Of a DNA stretch of 7,642 nt, positions 5,677-7,642 are shown piece after piece. The position numbers were made by a program, and so were the translations under genes. This stretch comes from Dongia_A sp035274225 (GTDB lineage: Bacteria > Pseudomonadota > Alphaproteobacteria > Dongiales > Dongiaceae): assembly GCA_035274225.1 (NCBI GenBank), contig DATEOK010000104.1, positions 1 through 7,642 on the forward strand. Reading direction: 5' to 3'. Each line of letters opens with the position of its first letter. Position 1 is the first letter of the stretch. The notes beneath the pieces were generated by a model. The model had not been told where the DNA came from and made no database searches. It worked only from the letters and a program-made list of their open reading frames with translations.

Positions 5677-6318
5677 CTATTGCGGAACCAGGTGGAAATA
5701 GGGCTCGGCTTCCTTGAGAACGCGGGCGTAGGACGGCCGCTGCTTTAGCCGATCCAGATAAGCCGCCGTCTTTCTATGCGTTTCGCGGAACGGGGCGACC
5801 CAGTCGGCATAGAACAGCGCCGGCGCGGCTGCACAGTCCGCCATCGTGAAACCATCGCCCACGGCCCAGCGGTCGCCCACCATGTCCCGTTCGATCATGT
5901 CCAGCGCTGTCTTCAGCAGGGTCCGCGCCTGATCGACGCCGAACGGATCCTTCTTGTCCGCGGGCCGCAGCCGGTCGGCGACGATGTCCTGCATTGGAAC
6001 GTTGACATAGAGGTCGTAGATCCGGTCATGGAAGCGCATCTGCCGGCAGAGATCGCGATCGGTGGGGAACAGCTGCGTCGCGCCGGGATAATACTGCGCC
6101 AGATACTCGATGATGATGCTGGTCTCCGAGATCGTCTCTTTCTTCGCCTCGTCCCGCAGCACCGGGATCTTGCCGAGCGGCGCGATCTTGCGGTACTCGG
6201 CCGCTCCGCCGAACAGGTCGACGATGCGTGGCTCGAACGGTGCGCCGGTCTCGTACAGCGCGATCTGCACCTTGTGGGAGAACGACGAGAGCGGATGGAA
6301 ATAAAGCGTCAGTGACAT
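5677..6318 (-). CDS. Glutathione S-transferase family protein
   Basis: This is a 213-residue cytosolic GST. The N-terminal thioredoxin-like domain (about 1-76) has LYFHPLSSFSHKVQIAL (5-21) with Ser11, Ser12 and Ser14 as possible glutathione-activating residues, the cis-proline motif KIPVL (Pro52) and the gamma-glutamyl-binding stretch ISETSIIIEYL (63-73). The helical C-terminal domain contains the N-capping box GDGFTMADCAAAP (154-166; Thr158 and Asp161). It conjugates or transfers glutathione on an unknown electrophile. The ATG at 6318 has GGAG (minus strand, 6326-6329) 7 nt upstream and follows the ArsR stop by 12 nt, so it is the second gene of that operon. This places a detoxification enzyme directly under the local ArsR regulator. 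Confidence 0.94.
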   Translation of the reverse strand: MSLTLYFHPLSSFSHKVQIALYETGAPFEPRIVDLFGGAAEYRKIAPLGKIPVLRDEAKKETISETSIIIEYLAQYYPGATQLFPTDRDLCRQMRFHDRIYDLYVNVPMQDIVADRLRPADKKDPFGVDQARTLLKTALDMIERDMVGDRWAVGDGFTMADCAAAPALFYADWVAPFRETHRKTAAYLDRLKQRPSYARVLKEAEPYFHLVPQ

Positions 6319-6330
6319 AGTGGAACTCCG

Positions 6331-6687
6331 TTACTTGTCGGGCTCGTCCTCGCCGGCAGCGAGAATCTCGCCGAGGCGGTCGAGCCTGTGTTCCCAGATC
6401 GTACGCCGCTCGGCGATCCATTGCTCCGCCGAGCGCAGCGCCTTGGGCTCGATGTGGCAGGTGCGCACGCGGCCCACCTTTTCCGACCGAACCAGGCCGC
6501 TCGATTCCAGCACCTGCAGATGCTGCACGACCGCGGGCAGCGACATCGCGAGGGGCTTGGCCAGCTCGCTGACCGAAGCCGGTCCGCGGGTCAGCCGTTC
6601 CACCATCATCCGCCGGCTGGAGTCGGCGAGCGCCTGGAACATGAGATCGAGCGCGGCCGATTGGTTAAGCATGTGCTTAAGTATCAT
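6331..6687 (-). CDS. ArsR family winged helix-turn-helix transcriptional regulator
   Basis: This is a 118-residue regulator of the SRPBCC-associated ArsR subgroup. Signatures are LDLMFQALADSSRRMMVERL (13-32), with SS where DPTRR is usual, then helix-turn-helix SVSELAKPLAMSLPAVVQHL (38-57), QVLESSGLVRSEKVGRVRTCHIEP (58-81) as the wing, and AEQWIAERRTIWEHRLDRLGEIL (87-109). There is no CxCxxC metal site and only one cysteine (Cys77), so metal sensing is unlikely. The ATG at 6687 is chosen because related proteins often begin with a similar LKHMLNQ stretch (from memory). The ATG at 6672 is an alternative, and neither has a clear ribosome binding site. A 16-bp palindrome covers the second ATG and is the likely operator. 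It leads the unit with GST and the two SRPBCC genes. Confidence 0.9.
   Translation of the reverse strand: MILKHMLNQSAALDLMFQALADSSRRMMVERLTRGPASVSELAKPLAMSLPAVVQHLQVLESSGLVRSEKVGRVRTCHIEPKALRSAEQWIAERRTIWEHRLDRLGEILAAGEDEPDK
6665..6680. promoter_or_regulatory. Probable ArsR operator palindrome
   Basis: TTAAGCA, 2-nt centre, TGCTTAA: a perfect 7-2-7 inverted repeat. It overlaps the first codons of the ArsR gene and the alternative ATG at 6672. It is AT-rich against GC-rich surroundings. Binding by the encoded ArsR protein, giving autorepression of the operon, is inferred. Confidence 0.6.
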
Positions 6688-6706
6688 CAAGGCGTCTGCT
6701 GTTCAA
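6680..6706 (-). promoter_or_regulatory. Weak candidate promoter of the ArsR-GST-SRPBCC operon
   Basis: Minus strand TTGAAC (6701-6706) and GATACT (6680-6685) with a short 15-nt spacer. If used, transcription would begin about base 6672, at the second in-frame ATG, giving a leaderless message. The -10 borders the operator palindrome. Both hexamers match the consensus at four of six positions. Confidence 0.3.
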
Positions 6707-6822
6707 GGGGGACGACTGCGTTTCCTGCGCAACAGCGAAGTGGCCGGAAATCCTCAAGAGCCATCTCCGGACTTGCTTTTCCGCATGTTTTCCTGATTCC
6801 TTGGATTACTGGTTCTGGGGGT

Positions 6823-7642
6823 GTGGCCTTGGCCGAAGAGACACGGATCGGCGCCGAGCAGGTTGCGTTAGGCGAGGTCGGCGGCACGATTGAGTTCGGC
6901 AGTTGGTGGTCGCGCCTCGGTGGCGGCTTTGTCACGCCCGCGATGTTCTGGGCGCCTGACCGGGTCGACGCCTCGCCGCGCTGCGAGCATGTGCCGTTCC
7001 TGTTCTGGCTGGTCGACGCCCAGCGCCCCTTCACCCTGGTCGAGCTGACGGAAGCGCCCGGCGCGGCCTATCTGGCGCTGTGCCAGGCGGTGGCGCGCTT
7101 ACGCTTGCCCACGCGCTGCTATGCAATTTGCGGTCGAGTGTCGCGGCGCGACGAGCTCGTGGCTTATCACGATGGCCGCTACGCCCAGTTCTCGCAGATT
7201 CTGCAGGGCAGGGCCGAACAACAGGTCGACCGGTTCGACGACGGCGCGATCGATCTCATCAGCATCGACGCGACGCAAAGCGCCGCTTTCGCCGAGCAGC
7301 TCGACGCCTGGCTGCCCAAGCTCTCGCCGCGCGCGGTGGTCCTGATCTACGGCATCGACGATCCCTCGACCAACAACAGCGCGCTCGAGCTGTGGAACAC
7401 TTTGGCCGAGCGCCACAAGCATTTCGAGTTTGTGCAGGGCGCCGGCCTCGGCGTGCTCGGCGTCGGCGAGGACCTGCCGCCGGCCTTGCAGCACCTGTTC
7501 TCGCTCGACGCGATCGCGCCGCGCGCGCTGGAGGTGCGCGAGATGTTTGCGCGCCTCGGCGGCGGCGCCGGGCTGCAGGCCGAGCTCGGCGATCTGCGCC
7601 GCCGCCTGCACGCCGCGCTCGACAGCGACCAGGTGGCAAAGC
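6823..7642 (+). CDS. Degenerate class I methyltransferase-like domain protein of the polysaccharide/glycosyltransferase type (partial, runs off right edge)
   Basis: The open frame has 273 codons and no stop before the edge. Residues about 42-215 follow the methyltransferase domain found in large glycosyltransferase/polysaccharide proteins: FWAPDR (42-47), CEHVPFLFWLVDAQRP (54-69), CQAVARLRLPTRCYA (87-101), YHDGRYAQFSQIL (115-127), GAIDLISID (141-149), WLPKLSPRAVVLI (163-175) and HFEFVQGAGLGVLGVG (200-215). Key sites differ from the usual form: the SAM loop VELGTHTG reads VELTEAPG, the acidic YAVDTW reads YAICGR, about eight residues are missing before YHD, IDGLHTYE reads IDATQSAA and FHDTNVRE reads IYGIDDPS. 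Residues from about 251 look like the start of a coiled coil. The start is uncertain: GTG 6823 is chosen, TTG 6829 with GGGG ahead is an alternative, and there is no in-frame ATG nearby. Catalysis is doubtful. Confidence 0.8.
   Translation, partial: MALAEETRIGAEQVALGEVGGTIEFGSWWSRLGGGFVTPAMFWAPDRVDASPRCEHVPFLFWLVDAQRPFTLVELTEAPGAAYLALCQAVARLRLPTRCYAICGRVSRRDELVAYHDGRYAQFSQILQGRAEQQVDRFDDGAIDLISIDATQSAAFAEQLDAWLPKLSPRAVVLIYGIDDPSTNNSALELWNTLAERHKHFEFVQGAGLGVLGVGEDLPPALQHLFSLDAIAPRALEVREMFARLGGGAGLQAELGDLRRRLHAALDSDQVAK

Noticed and set aside
6688..6822. Promoter for the methyltransferase-like gene
   Set aside because: TTGCTT at 6773 has no acceptable -10 at a normal spacing. I see no convincing promoter in this gap on the plus strand.
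7099..7611. 170-residue minus-strand open frame at the right edge
   Set aside because: It is antisense to the methyltransferase-like frame, which carries recognisable family segments. The minus-strand product has none.
1..7642. CRISPR array, tRNA or rRNA, insertion sequence, phage or toxin-antitoxin genes
   Set aside because: I saw no regularly spaced repeats, tRNA-like cloverleaf, transposase or integrase motif, or toxin-antitoxin pair on either strand when reading by eye.

Overview
The window is 7.6 kb of GC-rich, tightly packed bacterial chromosome. The protein families, GC bias and packing suggest an alphaproteobacterium of the Hyphomicrobiales or Rhodospirillales type; this is inferred from protein style, and there is no rRNA or other marker to confirm it. 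I see no tRNA, rRNA, CRISPR array, insertion sequence, integrase or phage gene. Thirteen coding regions are supported, and the first and last run off the window edges.

Left block (1-1424). A minus-strand pair encodes a PLP-dependent cysteine synthase-family protein (partial, C-terminus off the left edge) and a YeaO-like DUF488 protein. It is divergent from a plus-strand MarR-family regulator. The 44-bp spacer holds two palindromic boxes of the form TGTATNTACA. One box contains overlapping -10 elements for both strands, so the regulator probably controls itself and the DUF488/cysteine synthase pair from a single symmetric promoter. The MarR stop codon overlaps the stop codon of the convergent dihydrofolate reductase-like gene.

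Middle block (1421-4626, all minus strand). Transcription order is aldo/keto reductase, DUF924 protein, a 128-bp gap, then a YCII/DGPF-domain protein, a VOC/PhnB-like protein and a RibD_C (dihydrofolate reductase-like) protein. The last three are spaced by 12 and 4 nt and look like one operon. Such DGPF/VOC/RibD_C sets are often found beside ECF sigma factors. No sigma gene lies in the window, but the gap upstream of the trio carries a TGTCGG-17-CGTC element resembling an ECF42-type promoter.

Right block (4733-6687, minus strand). An ArsR-family regulator is followed by a glutathione S-transferase and two tandem, homologous SRPBCC/AHSA1 proteins joined by an ATGA overlap. A perfect 16-bp palindrome at the 5' end of the arsR-type gene is the likely autoregulatory operator.

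Right edge (6823-7642, plus strand). An open frame of 273 codons encodes a protein related to the class I methyltransferase domain of large polysaccharide/glycosyltransferase proteins. Its SAM-binding and active-site motifs are eroded, so it looks like a pseudoenzyme or non-catalytic domain. Apart from this edge, the window reads as a set of small stress or detoxification proteins under three local controls (MarR, ArsR and possibly an ECF sigma encoded elsewhere). None of these controls has been tested here.
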